This document shows, piece after piece, positions 24,754 to 33,785 of a stretch of 64,000 bases of DNA. A program made the position numbers and the translations under genes. Below the pieces are notes generated by a model. That model had not been told where the DNA came from. It saw only the letters and a program-made list of their open reading frames with translations, and did not search any database. The DNA is from Bacteroidaceae bacterium (GTDB taxonomy: Bacteria > Bacteroidota > Bacteroidia > Bacteroidales > Bacteroidaceae): NCBI GenBank assembly GCA_017464345.1, contig JAFUAH010000030.1, positions 17,666 to 81,665 on the forward strand. The letters run 5' to 3'. Each line of letters opens with the position of its first letter. Within the stretch, counting starts at the first letter, position 1.

Positions 24754-25936
24754 AGTTCCCTTTGTCTTTCTGATACTGGTCGCAGTGATTATCGCTGCTG
24801 CCACTGTCGTCGAATCCCACTACGGTACGGCCTATGCCCACCAGCATATCTACGGGGCGTGGTGGTTCGTCGCCCTGTGGGGACTGCTTGCACTGGCCGG
24901 GTGCTGGGCTATGTACAAGAGGAAGATGTGGAAGCGTCCGGCTGTCTTCCTGCTTCACCTGAGTTTCCTGGTCATCCTGGCCGGGGCACTCACCACCCAC
25001 GTCACCAGCCACAGTGGCATGACGCACCTGCGCAAGGGAGAGGTCACCCGCACCTACTGGATGAAGAACGAGCAGGGGGCCTACGTCAGGTCGGAGAACT
25101 TGCCGTTCTATCTGGCCCTGCACGACTTCCGGGTGCTCTATGATGCCGACGGCGTCACGCCTGCCGACTACGTCAGTCAGGTGGTCATCTCCACCCCGGA
25201 CGGACAGGAGGAGACCACCATCTCCATGAACAAGATAGGCCGTGTCAAGGGTTACCGCATCTACCAAACCTCTTACGACGACGACGAGCAGGGAAGCGTC
25301 TTCACCCTCAGCTACGACCCCTGGGGGACGGGCATCACCTACACTGGCTATCTGCTGATGGCCTTCGGTATGCTCTGGGTGTCCTTGAGAAACAAGAGTG
25401 AAGAACGAAGAGTGAAGAGTGAAGAATATAAGTTACTCAGCCAGTCTGATGGTAATACAAATTCTTCACGCTTCACTCTTCACTCTTCACTTCTCACTCT
25501 CCTCCTGGCCTTCTGCGGCACGGTGATGGCTTCGTACATGGTCGTCTCCATCAGCCGTGGACCCTTGCTGCCCGTGCTGCGTTCGCCTTTCCTGGTCGTC
25601 CACGTGGGCACCATCATGCTCAGCTATATCCTCTTGGTGACGAGCATCGTGCGGCGCAATCTGCTACGCCCGGCCGTGTTCCTGCTGGCCGTGGGCATCT
25701 TCCTCGGTGCCGTCTGGGCCAACGTGTCGTGGGGCACCTACTGGAGTTGGGACCCGAAGGAGAGTTGGGCACTGGTTACCTTATTGATATATAGTCTGCC
25801 GCTGCATGAGAAGAGTCTGCCCTGGTTCCGCTCGATGCGCAACTACCGCATCTATTCCCTGCTGGCACTGGCCTCGCTACTGATGACCTACTTCGGCGTG
25901 AACTTCCTCCTTGGCGGTATGCACAGTTATGGGTAA
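24743..25936 (+). CDS. System II cytochrome c synthase (ResB/CcsA-type)
   Basis: 397-aa polytopic membrane protein that would attach heme to CxxCH motifs. It starts with GTG, overlapping the RidA-like gene by 11 bp. Residues 1-215 are a short ResB-like part (FLLHLSFLVILAGALTTH, then a periplasmic SMNKIGRVKGYRIYQ domain); the rest is CcsA-like with the tryptophan-rich heme-handling motif WGTYWSWDPKESWAL. Between them, residues about 218-253 are encoded by a palindromic GAAGAGT repeat insertion and look like a neutral linker. It probably matures the three CxxCH sites encoded upstream. Confidence 0.83.
   Translation: MNSKVPFVFLILVAVIIAAATVVESHYGTAYAHQHIYGAWWFVALWGLLALAGCWAMYKRKMWKRPAVFLLHLSFLVILAGALTTHVTSHSGMTHLRKGEVTRTYWMKNEQGAYVRSENLPFYLALHDFRVLYDADGVTPADYVSQVVISTPDGQEETTISMNKIGRVKGYRIYQTSYDDDEQGSVFTLSYDPWGTGITYTGYLLMAFGMLWVSLRNKSEERRVKSEEYKLLSQSDGNTNSSRFTLHSSLLTLLLAFCGTVMASYMVVSISRGPLLPVLRSPFLVVHVGTIMLSYILLVTSIVRRNLLRPAVFLLAVGIFLGAVWANVSWGTYWSWDPKESWALVTLLIYSLPLHEKSLPWFRSMRNYRIYSLLALASLLMTYFGVNFLLGGMHSYG
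25397..25491 (+). repeat. Palindromic GAAGAGT element inside coding sequence
   Basis: Arms at 25397-25427 and 25461-25491 are inverted copies (about 28 of 31 matching) around a 33-bp core. The left arm equals 15992-16022 (complement) in the regulator gene. The insertion keeps the reading frame. Confidence 0.85.
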
Positions 25937-25962
25937 AGGTGAAGGATTAAAGGGTTAAGGGT

Positions 25963-27348
25963 TTGGCAAAGAAGAAGCGTCGCAGACTGAAGAAGAGCGT
26001 AAGGTGGGGTTGCTGGCTGGTGCTGGCCATCCCATTGTTGTTGTACGTCGGGACGGGTTGGTTGGTGCAGCGTTGCGGGATAAGGCACGACGGGCAGGCG
26101 GTGACGGACACCGTGGCGGTGGCGGACACAGCGGCACTCGGGGAGATGCAGGCACGCATGGAGCAGCTGATGCGCAGCCCCCAGAATCTGGATGCCACGA
26201 CCATAGCCCTGGCCGTCTATGACTTGCAGACGGGTAGGGCGGTCTATCGTAGGAATGCCGACCGGCTGGCGACACCTGCCTCTTGCATGAAACTGCTGAC
26301 GGCTGTGACGGCCATGGAGTACCTGGGCATCGGCCATCAGTTCGTGAGCCGGGTGCTGCTAAATGGCGAACAGGCGGGCGGAACGTTCTACGGCACCGTA
26401 CTCCTGCAACTGGACGACGACCCGATGCTGGAGAGCCTGCAACCCGTGGTGGATGCACTGCGCCGGCAGGGCATTAGCCGTATCGAAGGCGACGTAGTGC
26501 TCGACCTGCTCCGCAACGACACCCTCCGTGCCCATGCCACGGCAGCCACATGGGACATCCCATACAACAAGTTGCCCATCCTGCTAAAGGGGCGCGAGCG
26601 CATCGGACAGGAATTGCGCACGCTACTGAGACTCAGCAACATCACACTGCACAGGAATCCCCTGCTGGCCGAACCTGCCTTGCAGGGCATCGACCCCGTG
26701 AGCGAGCCCGTGGCCTTCCGCCTGGGCGTGAACCGCCTGGAGGCTCATGCCCGTCCCGTCTGGATCCAGCAGACGCCGCTCCCCGATGTCCTGGCTCCCA
26801 TGCTCATCCACAGCAGCAACATCAAGGCAGACGAACTCTACTTCCACATCGACCACGTCTATGACCGCATTGCCGGCGTGAACCAGACCGAAGGCCAGCG
26901 TGTGCGCGACTTCCTGCCGATGCTCTTCGAGGCGATGGCCGACGCACCGGGCTTCGCACCACCGGGCCTGGCTGAGGCTGCCTACGTCATCAACGACGGC
27001 AGTGGTCTCTCGCCCGACAACCGCCTGACGACCGACTTCCTGGTGGCCTTGCTCCGCTATGCCTGGGCCGACGAGGAAATGCGCCGCCTGCTCATCGACA
27101 AGGCACTGGCCACGCCCGGCCATCCCGAGCGTCACGGCTCGCTGCTCGGTCGCATGACTGCGCCGCTCTATCGCAACAAGATATTCGTAAAGACGGGCAC
27201 TCTCACCACCCGTGGCCTCTCCTCCCTCGCCGGCTATGCCCAAGGGGCCGACGGCCGTTGGTACGTCTTTGCCGTCATCAACGAGGACAGTCCCGTGGCC
27301 GAGAGCCGCATCTTCCAGGATCGCCTCTGCCGCGAACTGGTGCGGTAA
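25963..27348 (+). CDS. dacB: D-Ala-D-Ala carboxypeptidase/endopeptidase (PBP4, S13)
   Basis: 461-aa penicillin-binding protein that trims peptidoglycan. It has a basic N-terminus and a membrane segment (WGCWLVLAIPLLLYVGTGW). The three active-site motifs are SCMK (Ser107, Lys110), SSN (284-286) and KTG (410-412). The start appears to be TTG at 25963: a stop codon (25948-25950) lies just upstream and no ATG fits before the membrane segment. It follows the cytochrome synthase by 26 bp and may share its transcript without a functional link. Confidence 0.88.
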   Translation: MAKKKRRRLKKSVRWGCWLVLAIPLLLYVGTGWLVQRCGIRHDGQAVTDTVAVADTAALGEMQARMEQLMRSPQNLDATTIALAVYDLQTGRAVYRRNADRLATPASCMKLLTAVTAMEYLGIGHQFVSRVLLNGEQAGGTFYGTVLLQLDDDPMLESLQPVVDALRRQGISRIEGDVVLDLLRNDTLRAHATAATWDIPYNKLPILLKGRERIGQELRTLLRLSNITLHRNPLLAEPALQGIDPVSEPVAFRLGVNRLEAHARPVWIQQTPLPDVLAPMLIHSSNIKADELYFHIDHVYDRIAGVNQTEGQRVRDFLPMLFEAMADAPGFAPPGLAEAAYVINDGSGLSPDNRLTTDFLVALLRYAWADEEMRRLLIDKALATPGHPERHGSLLGRMTAPLYRNKIFVKTGTLTTRGLSSLAGYAQGADGRWYVFAVINEDSPVAESRIFQDRLCRELVR

Positions 27349-27403
27349 TACTGCCAAGTTCATCCATGGGCCTAATATACATGAGAAAAACCAATGGACG
27401 ACA

Positions 27404-27435
27404 TTTGCACAAATGCGAACTTATCCTTAAATTTG
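27404..27435 (+). promoter_or_regulatory. Promoter of PI-PLC-like gene
   Basis: TTTG at 27404-27407, 20-bp spacer, TAAATTTG at 27428-27435; ATG 28 bp downstream. Confidence 0.82.
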
Positions 27436-27463
27436 CATCAACAAAAACTTAATACTCACTACC

Positions 27464-28648
27464 ATGAAGCGAATCCTTTCCCTCCTCCTGTTTTTAACCA
27501 CTATGAGCCTAACCACCATGGCCGAGAACTGGCAATACCGTTTGCCCGACAAGACATTCGTATCGGTCGTGAGCATCCCGGGCTCGCATGATTCAGCCAC
27601 GGGCAGCGGCTGGGGTTCCGGCATGTCACTTCTAGGCGACCGCTATGCCAAGACACAGGAACTGACTATCGCCGAACAATGGGCCTGTGGTGTGCGGGCT
27701 TTTGACCTGCGCCCCTGTGTCTACGACAAATATATGAATCTGAACCACGGCATCATGCCCACCAAACTACACTTTGAGGATACCATGCTACAACTGCGTG
27801 ACTCACTCCGGCAGAATCCCACGGAGTTCGTCATTGTCCACCTACTACACGAGAAAGACGGCGATCAAGTGGACGATGCCTATGACACACGCATTGTGGA
27901 GTTTCTGCAGAGTGAGCCAATAAGAGATTGCTTGATAGACTTCAAACGTAACCTGACCGTGGGAGAGATGCGTGGCAAAATACTTATCCTAAGTCGTGAC
28001 AAATATGCCACGAAACCCATCGGTGGATTCCTGCTTAACTGGCGAACGGACAACGTGAACTGGACCGAGCAGACAGGAGGGAAGATACAGGGTGCAGGCT
28101 CCACATTATTGGGCACACTTTATATGCAAGACTATTCCGACACCCACAATGAGGGAGGCTTACAGACCAAACTGGATGCCATCAAGAAGATGCTGGACTC
28201 AAGCACGAAGTACCGCACGCTGACAGCCTCCGGCACACGATGGATATTTAACTTTGCTTCGGCCTACTCCAAGGTAGAGAACCTATTCGGCAATGTCATT
28301 TCGCTGAGTGACGGTTATCGCGACAATGCCACCTACACCAATTCCTTCATTGCCGACTATCTGCAAAACTGTCAGGCAGGTCCCACGGGCATCATCATGA
28401 TGGACTATGCAGGCGTAGACAAGACGGGAAACTACGCAACACGGGGGCTGGAACTGGTACAGGCCATTATCGCCCATAATTTTCGCTATCTGGACGATGT
28501 ACCCGTGGGCATAAAGTCCACTTCCGATGCCACACGGCAGTCTACAGGACAGACCTATGACCTGACGGGACGCCCTATCGAAAAGCCTACCCGGGGCCTA
28601 TATATCAAGGACGGGAAAAAAATAGTGATTAACCACCATATACGATAA
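27464..28648 (+). CDS. Secreted PI-PLC X-domain protein with sorting-like tail
   Basis: 394 aa: signal peptide (to about residue 20, TTMAEN), then a phosphatidylinositol-specific phospholipase C X domain. The catalytic pair would be His42 (GSHDSAT) and His95 (NLNHGIM), with FDLRP between them. The C-terminus (TYDLTGRPIEKPTRGLYIKDGKKIVIN) is the short Por-type tail shared by several proteins in this window, suggesting type IX export. Substrate could be inositol phospholipid or a GPI-like glycolipid; I infer the fold, not the substrate. Confidence 0.8.
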   Translation: MKRILSLLLFLTTMSLTTMAENWQYRLPDKTFVSVVSIPGSHDSATGSGWGSGMSLLGDRYAKTQELTIAEQWACGVRAFDLRPCVYDKYMNLNHGIMPTKLHFEDTMLQLRDSLRQNPTEFVIVHLLHEKDGDQVDDAYDTRIVEFLQSEPIRDCLIDFKRNLTVGEMRGKILILSRDKYATKPIGGFLLNWRTDNVNWTEQTGGKIQGAGSTLLGTLYMQDYSDTHNEGGLQTKLDAIKKMLDSSTKYRTLTASGTRWIFNFASAYSKVENLFGNVISLSDGYRDNATYTNSFIADYLQNCQAGPTGIIMMDYAGVDKTGNYATRGLELVQAIIAHNFRYLDDVPVGIKSTSDATRQSTGQTYDLTGRPIEKPTRGLYIKDGKKIVINHHIR

Positions 28649-28707
28649 TCTGCTCCCGAGGCAGTGACGATATTCCAGCCTCACGGGATTGCGGGCCATG
28701 TCCACTT

Positions 28708-28842
28708 TCAGTGACAAGCGTCACATCCGCCGCAGTTGCATCCGCAGCTGCGGCCTCTTTTTTGTCTGCGCATATAACGGTAGCCGACAACGAGAAAAAG
28801 GCCGAGAACGATGGCCAAGAGTATGATGCTTTGCAAATTCAT
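28708..28842 (-). CDS. FeoB-associated Cys-rich membrane peptide
   Basis: A 44-aa ORF just downstream of feoAB on the same strand. It has one membrane segment (SIILLAIVLGLFLVVGYRY), a basic stretch (MRRQKRGR) and a C-terminal cluster of five Cys and a final His (SCGCNCGGCDACH). This matches the small FeoB-associated Cys-rich protein family. The tail could bind or deliver iron on the cytoplasmic side of FeoB. The gene starts 41 bp after the feoAB stop, so it should be on the same mRNA. Confidence 0.85.
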   Translation of the reverse strand: MNLQSIILLAIVLGLFLVVGYRYMRRQKRGRSCGCNCGGCDACH

Positions 28843-28882
28843 CTTCTATTGCTTTTATAAATACTAACTATAGTATAGAAAT

Positions 28883-31252
28883 TTATAGAAATTGTAAGAC
28901 TGCTATCACCAGCCAAGCAACGAACCAGGCTATGACACACTGCATGAAGGCGATGCCCACGGCCCAGCGAGTACCCAACTCGCGCCGGATCGTGGCCATG
29001 GCAGCCACGCAGGGTGTGTAGAGCAGGCAGAAGACCAGCAGACCAAAGACCACCACCGGGGTGAAGATGAGCGTAAGGTCAGCCGTTCCAAAGAGTGAAC
29101 CCAATGTGCTGACTACCGTCTCTTTGGCCATGAAACCGCTGACCAGGGCTGTCACGATACGCCAGTCATCCAGCCCCAAGGGGCGGAACAGCGGGGCAAC
29201 CAGACCAGCAACTTGGGCCAACATCGAATCGTGGGCATCACTGACCATGGAAAGGCGGAAATCGAACGTCTGCAGAAACCATACCACAATGGAGGCCAGG
29301 AAAATGACCGTGAAGGCACGTTGCAAGAAGTCACGAGCCTTGTCCCATAGCAGTCGGCCAACATTGCGAGCCAGAGGCATCCGATAGTTGGGCAACTCCA
29401 TGACGAAGGGGACGGGTTCGCCACGGAAGAGAGTCCGCCTGAGACACAGGGCTACGACGATGCCCACGACGATACCTATCACATAAAGCAAAGCCATCAC
29501 CCAACCGACATAGCGGGGGAAGAAGGCTGCCGCAAAGAAGACATAAATGGGAATTTTGGCCGTACAGGACATGAAGGGGGTGAGGAGAATGGTCATACGA
29601 CGGTCACGATCACTGGGTAACGTACGCGAGGCCATGACGCTGGGCACGGAGCAACCAAACCCTATCAGCAAAGGCACGATGCTGCGACCAGAGAGACCCA
29701 GACGGCGCAGCAGTTTGTCCATGACGAAGGCTATACGGGCCATATAGCCCGTGTCCTCGAGCATACTGAGGAAGAAGAAAAGACAGCAGATGAGAGGCAG
29801 GAACACCAAGACTGTGCCTACACCGCTGAAGACACCATCGATGACAAGTGAGTGGACTGCCGGAGCAATGTCCCACCGGGTCAGAGCCTGATCGACTGTC
29901 TCTGTGAACCAGTCTATACCCAACTGGAAAATATCCTGCAACCAAAGACCCACACTACAGAATGTGAAGTAGAAGACGGCCCCCATAATCAGTAGGAACG
30001 AGGGCAGAGCCGTCCAACGTCCCGTCAGAATCTGGTCGATACGCTGGCTACGACGGTGCTCACGACTTTCGCGTGGTTTCACCACGGCATGGTCACACAC
30101 GGTATGGATAAAAGTGAAACGCATGTCTGCAATAGCAGCCTGGCGGTCCAGCCCACGCTCTTCTTCCATCTGTCGGATAATGTGTTCCAATGTCTCGCGT
30201 TCGTTCTGCGTCAAAGCCAAGGCTTGCTCTACACGCTCGTCGCCTTCCACCAGTTTGCAAGCAGCAAATCGCTGTGGAATGCCAGCCCGCTGGCAGTGAT
30301 CCTCCGTCAGGTGCATGATGGCATGGAGACAACGGTGCACGGCACCACCGTGGGCCTCTGGATCACAGAAGTCCTGACGCCGAGGATGCTCTTGATAACG
30401 GGCGATGTGCAGTGCATGGTCCATCAGTTCGTCCACGCCTTGATTCTTCATGGCCGAAATAGGAATAACAGGTATGCCTAGCATCTGTTCCATCTCATTG
30501 ATGCGTATGCTGCCTCCGTTGCCTTCCAACTCGTCCATCATGTTCAGTGCCAACACCATTGGCACGTCCAGCTCCATCAGCTGCAAGGTCAGATAGAGAT
30601 TGCGTTCGATGTTTGTAGCATCGGCAATGTTGATGATGGCCGTAGGCCGCTGGTCCAGTATATAACGTCGGCTGACCACCTCCTCGCTAGTATAGGGCGA
30701 AAGACTGTAAATGCCAGGCAGGTCGATGATGCTTGCCTCGGGGTGTCCCTTGATGGTACCCGTCTTGTGCTCCACGGTCACGCCTGGGAAGTTGCCCACG
30801 TGCTGGTTGGCTCCCGTCAATTGGTTGAAGAGGGTTGTCTTTCCACAATTCTGATTCCCAGCCAAGGCAAAGGAAATGCGTCTCTGGGGAGGAAGTGGAC
30901 GAACATGGGCTTCGGGCGAATCATCGTGATAATGCCCACCTTCGCCCAAGCCAGGGTGAGCTCCCTCCCAGCCTCCTCCATGAAGGGGAAGAGTGTCTTC
31001 TACCGCGAAGTCATCGCTCGAGGGGGAATTTAGGGGGACTATCTCTATCTCCTTTGCATCTGCTAGACGGAGTGTCAGTTCATAACCATGAACGCGTAAC
31101 TCCATGGGATCGCCCATCGGGGCAAACTTCATCAGTGTCACCGTAGCACCGGGTATCATGCCCATATCCAGGAAGTGCTGACGCAGGGCACCCTCGCCTC
31201 CAACGGTTTCGATGCGTGCCGTCTGGCCTATCTTCAACTCACTCAATGTCAT
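28883..31252 (-). CDS. feoB: Ferrous iron transporter, FeoA-FeoB fusion
   Basis: 789-aa inner-membrane Fe(II) transporter. Residues 1-75 are a FeoA domain (MTLSELKIGQTARIE, LRLADAKEIEIVP). The FeoB G domain follows with GNQNCGKTT (G1), NFPGVTVEHKTG, DLPG (G3) and NMMD (G4), then GDI helices and the Gate-type membrane core (FLLIMGAVFYFTFCSVGLWLQ, GFGCSVPSVMASRTL). The 75-125 linker is odd: Gly/His-rich (LHGGGWEGAHPGLGEGGHYHDD) and apparently derived from a GC-rich repeat insertion. Fused FeoAB is common in Bacteroidetes. Confidence 0.94.
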   Translation of the reverse strand: MTLSELKIGQTARIETVGGEGALRQHFLDMGMIPGATVTLMKFAPMGDPMELRVHGYELTLRLADAKEIEIVPLNSPSSDDFAVEDTLPLHGGGWEGAHPGLGEGGHYHDDSPEAHVRPLPPQRRISFALAGNQNCGKTTLFNQLTGANQHVGNFPGVTVEHKTGTIKGHPEASIIDLPGIYSLSPYTSEEVVSRRYILDQRPTAIINIADATNIERNLYLTLQLMELDVPMVLALNMMDELEGNGGSIRINEMEQMLGIPVIPISAMKNQGVDELMDHALHIARYQEHPRRQDFCDPEAHGGAVHRCLHAIMHLTEDHCQRAGIPQRFAACKLVEGDERVEQALALTQNERETLEHIIRQMEEERGLDRQAAIADMRFTFIHTVCDHAVVKPRESREHRRSQRIDQILTGRWTALPSFLLIMGAVFYFTFCSVGLWLQDIFQLGIDWFTETVDQALTRWDIAPAVHSLVIDGVFSGVGTVLVFLPLICCLFFFLSMLEDTGYMARIAFVMDKLLRRLGLSGRSIVPLLIGFGCSVPSVMASRTLPSDRDRRMTILLTPFMSCTAKIPIYVFFAAAFFPRYVGWVMALLYVIGIVVGIVVALCLRRTLFRGEPVPFVMELPNYRMPLARNVGRLLWDKARDFLQRAFTVIFLASIVVWFLQTFDFRLSMVSDAHDSMLAQVAGLVAPLFRPLGLDDWRIVTALVSGFMAKETVVSTLGSLFGTADLTLIFTPVVVFGLLVFCLLYTPCVAAMATIRRELGTRWAVGIAFMQCVIAWFVAWLVIAVLQFL

Positions 31253-31284
31253 CTTTCACAAGTCTTATTACAAAATCTCATTTG

Positions 31285-31316
31285 CAAAATTACGATATTC
31301 CACCCATTCCCACAAT
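31285..31316 (-). promoter_or_regulatory. Promoter of feoAB
   Basis: Minus-strand ATTG (31313-31316), 20 bp, TAATTTTG (31285-31292), 32 bp before the ATG. No obvious Fur-like palindrome is seen. Confidence 0.72.
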
Positions 31317-31355
31317 AATCAATAATGAGTATTTTGTCCCTTCTTGCCAGGGCTG

Positions 31356-32288
31356 TTAGTCGCCCTTACGGTACTTGTCTTCGCTCTTATCGTCAAGCAT
31401 ATTCAGATACGAAGCATAGCGACTGAGAGCTATCTCGCCACGCTCCACTGCCTGGCGCACAGCACAACCGGGTTCATGGGTGTGGGTGCAGTTGGCGAAA
31501 CGGCAGTCATCGCTTTGGCGGAATAACTCACGAAAATAATGGCCCAGTTCCTCTCGCTCGATATCAAAAGTGCCAAAACCCTTGATGCCTGGTGTGTCTA
31601 TCAACTGACCGCCCGTTGGCAGTGGATACATCTCACTAAACGTAGTAGTGTGCTGCCCAGTGTCGTGCGCTTGGCTGATTTCTGCCGTATCAACCTCCAG
31701 ACCTGGCACCAAAGTATTCAGCAGCGTAGACTTGCCCACACCGCTGTTACCGCTCAGCAAGGTGGTCTTGTCGCACAACAGTTCGGCCAGTTCGGTCATC
31801 CCCTCCCCCCGTAAGGCCGAACAGGCGATGCATGTGTAGCCAATGGAGCGATAGAGCGCAGTCAGCTGCCCGACAACAGCCCGCTGGGTCTCATCGTACA
31901 TATCCATCTTATTGAAAACGAGGATGACAGGAATACGATAGGCTTCGGCTGAAGCTAAAAAACGGTCTACAAAGGTAGTACTGGTCTCGGGATGTGCTAC
32001 CGTGACGAGCAAAAGCACTTGATCCACATTAGCCGCCAAGATGTGGCTTTGCTTCGAAAGGTTGGAGGCCCGGCGAATGATGTAGTTACGGCGGTCCAGG
32101 ATGTCAGCAATCAGTGCCGTACCATCGGGACTAGGGATAATGGTCACATGGTCGCCCACAGCCACGGGGTTGGTGCTGCGGATACCCCGCAAGCGAAAAT
32201 TCCCCTTGACCTTACACGAAAAAAGTTGGCCGTCATCCGTGCGGACGACGTACCAACTTCCTGTATTCTTAATGACAATTCCTGTCAA
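31356..32288 (-). CDS. rsgA: Ribosome small subunit-dependent GTPase A
   Basis: 310-aa circularly permuted GTPase in late 30S assembly. An N-terminal OB fold precedes G4 NKMD (126-129), the P-loop GNSGVGKS (180-187) and G3 DTPG (231-234); this G4-G1-G3 order is diagnostic. The C-terminal zinc site uses Cys262, Cys267, His269 and Cys275. It lies 17 bp after frr, so the two translation factors are probably one transcript. Confidence 0.95.
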   Translation of the reverse strand: MTGIVIKNTGSWYVVRTDDGQLFSCKVKGNFRLRGIRSTNPVAVGDHVTIIPSPDGTALIADILDRRNYIIRRASNLSKQSHILAANVDQVLLLVTVAHPETSTTFVDRFLASAEAYRIPVILVFNKMDMYDETQRAVVGQLTALYRSIGYTCIACSALRGEGMTELAELLCDKTTLLSGNSGVGKSTLLNTLVPGLEVDTAEISQAHDTGQHTTTFSEMYPLPTGGQLIDTPGIKGFGTFDIEREELGHYFRELFRQSDDCRFANCTHTHEPGCAVRQAVERGEIALSRYASYLNMLDDKSEDKYRKGD

Positions 32289-32305
32289 TTTTCAACTGCC
32301 TATAC

Positions 32306-32866
32306 CTATACGGTCATGATTTCCTTTTCCTTGGCGGCCAACAATTCGTCCACCTTCTTAATGTAGCGATCATGCAACTTCTGCAATTTCTCTTCGGCAT
32401 CCTTCTCGGCATCCTCAGCCAGACCGTCCTTGATGCCCTTCTTCAGTTTGTCAATGATGTCGCGACGGCAGTTGCGGATGCTCACTTTGGCCTGTTCGCC
32501 TTCCTTGCCACACTGCTTGTTCAACTGGCGGCGGCGTTCCTCGGTAAGTGGGGGGATGTTGATGCGGATGATTTCACCGTTGTTCTCGGGCATGATGCCC
32601 AGTTCGCTGTTGATGATGGCCTTCTCTATGACCTTGAACATCGACTTGTCCCAAGGCTTGATAGCGATGGTGCGGGCATCGGGGGTATTGATGGCAGCCA
32701 CATTGTTCAGGGGCACCATAGACCCATAACTGTCTACACGGATGGGGTCGAGAATCTTAATATTGGCCTTGCCAGCACGGATGCGGGCCAATGCATCCTC
32801 CAGATACATGACGGTTTCCTCGAACCGCTCCTCGGCTTTTGACAATGTTTCCTTTACTTCTATCAT
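32306..32866 (-). CDS. frr: Ribosome recycling factor
   Basis: 186-aa translation factor that splits post-termination ribosomes with EF-G. Full family length with the expected signatures: a helical N-terminus, [41 protein letters not shown] and [11 protein letters not shown] in the middle, and the C-terminal helix ending in [16 protein letters not shown]. It is the first gene of an frr-rsgA unit, divergent from the VTC gene across a heptamer-repeat region. Confidence 0.96.
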   Translation of the reverse strand: MIEVKETLSKAEERFEETVMYLEDALARIRAGKANIKILDPIRVDSYGSMVPLNNVAAINTPDARTIAIKPWDKSMFKVIEKAIINSELGIMPENNGEIIRINIPPLTEERRRQLNKQCGKEGEQAKVSIRNCRRDIIDKLKKGIKDGLAEDAEKDAEEKLQKLHDRYIKKVDELLAAKEKEIMTV

Positions 32867-32898
32867 AGCAAAAAGTTAATATTTGTTGTTATTACTGG

Positions 32899-32906
32899 CA
32901 AATTTA
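32899..32906 (-). promoter_or_regulatory. -7 box of frr
   Basis: TAAATTTG on the minus strand, 33 bp before the frr start. No clear -33 box; upstream are GAATTGT repeats. Confidence 0.55.
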
Positions 32907-32913
32907 CAAATAA

Positions 32914-32942
32914 ATTGTGAATTGTGAATTGCGAATTGTGAA
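32914..32942 (+). repeat. GAATTGT heptamer tract between frr and VTC gene
   Basis: Four near-exact heptamers, each holding a TTG. They overlap the divergent promoters of frr and the VTC gene. Confidence 0.75.
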
Positions 32943-32958
32943 ATATTTTATATCTTTG
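32928..32958 (+). promoter_or_regulatory. Promoter of VTC operon
   Basis: TATCTTTG at 32951-32958 with ATTG at 32928-32931, 19 bp apart; the latter is supplied by the heptamer tract. Confidence 0.65.
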
Positions 32959-32966
32959 CCCAGATT

Positions 32967-33755
32967 ATGAAGAAAAACAGTCCTATAGACAACCGTATCA
33001 GCGAATTGCTGAATCATCTGGAACCTATCACGCTGGAACAGATGTCGGGCATCAAGCTCATGAACCGGACGGATACCAAATTCGTCACTAATAAACGGAA
33101 ACTGGCGCAGTTGCTGGAACTGGCGCAAGGGCACTACTTTGCCCAGTTCAATGCCGGAAGCAAAATTGCCGAATACATGACGACTTACTGGGACACCGAC
33201 AAACTTGACTTCTACTTTGAACACCACAACGGACGGGCACCACGCCAGAAAGTGCGAGTACGCACCTACATGGACAGCAACGTCACCTTTCTGGAAGTGA
33301 AAACCAAGAACAATCACGGACGGACAAAGAAGAAACGCATCGAAGTGCCCAGCCAGGAAATGGATCAGGAACTTGACCAATGCAACACCTTCCTGGACGG
33401 ACTGGTGCACCGCAAACTCACTGACATACACCCCACTGTGAGAAACCACTTCCACCGGATAACGCTGGTGAACAAGGGGAAAACCGAACGGCTGACCATA
33501 GACTTCGATGTAGAGTTCCACAACTTCGAAACCGGAGAAGAAGCGCAGACGGGCGAACTGGTCATTATCGAACTGAAACGCGACGGAAATGTATACTCCC
33601 CCATCCTTGACCTCCTGCGCACCCTGCGCATCAAGCCCTCGGGATTCAGTAAATACTGCATCGGTTCCGTCATTACGAACCGACACCTAAAGCATAACAT
33701 GTTCAAGGAGAAAATGGTGCGCATCGGGAAACTGGTCGGAGAGAGACTTGGATAA
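32967..33755 (+). CDS. VTC-domain (polyphosphate polymerase-type) protein
   Basis: 262-aa cytoplasmic protein with the VTC/CYTH-like tunnel-fold motifs: NRTDTKFVTNKRKL, KVRVRTYMDS, FLEVKTKNNHGRTKKKRI, RLTIDFDVEF and LVIIELKRDG. The basic and acidic residues in these strands line the triphosphate tunnel in the yeast Vtc4 polymerase. It leads an operon with a DUF4956 membrane protein, the common bacterial partner of VTC proteins. Polyphosphate or a related polymer is the expected product; direct evidence for this branch is thin. Confidence 0.83.
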   Translation: MKKNSPIDNRISELLNHLEPITLEQMSGIKLMNRTDTKFVTNKRKLAQLLELAQGHYFAQFNAGSKIAEYMTTYWDTDKLDFYFEHHNGRAPRQKVRVRTYMDSNVTFLEVKTKNNHGRTKKKRIEVPSQEMDQELDQCNTFLDGLVHRKLTDIHPTVRNHFHRITLVNKGKTERLTIDFDVEFHNFETGEEAQTGELVIIELKRDGNVYSPILDLLRTLRIKPSGFSKYCIGSVITNRHLKHNMFKEKMVRIGKLVGERLG

Positions 33756-33785
33756 TACAAAAAAACAGATAAAAACAATAGTACT

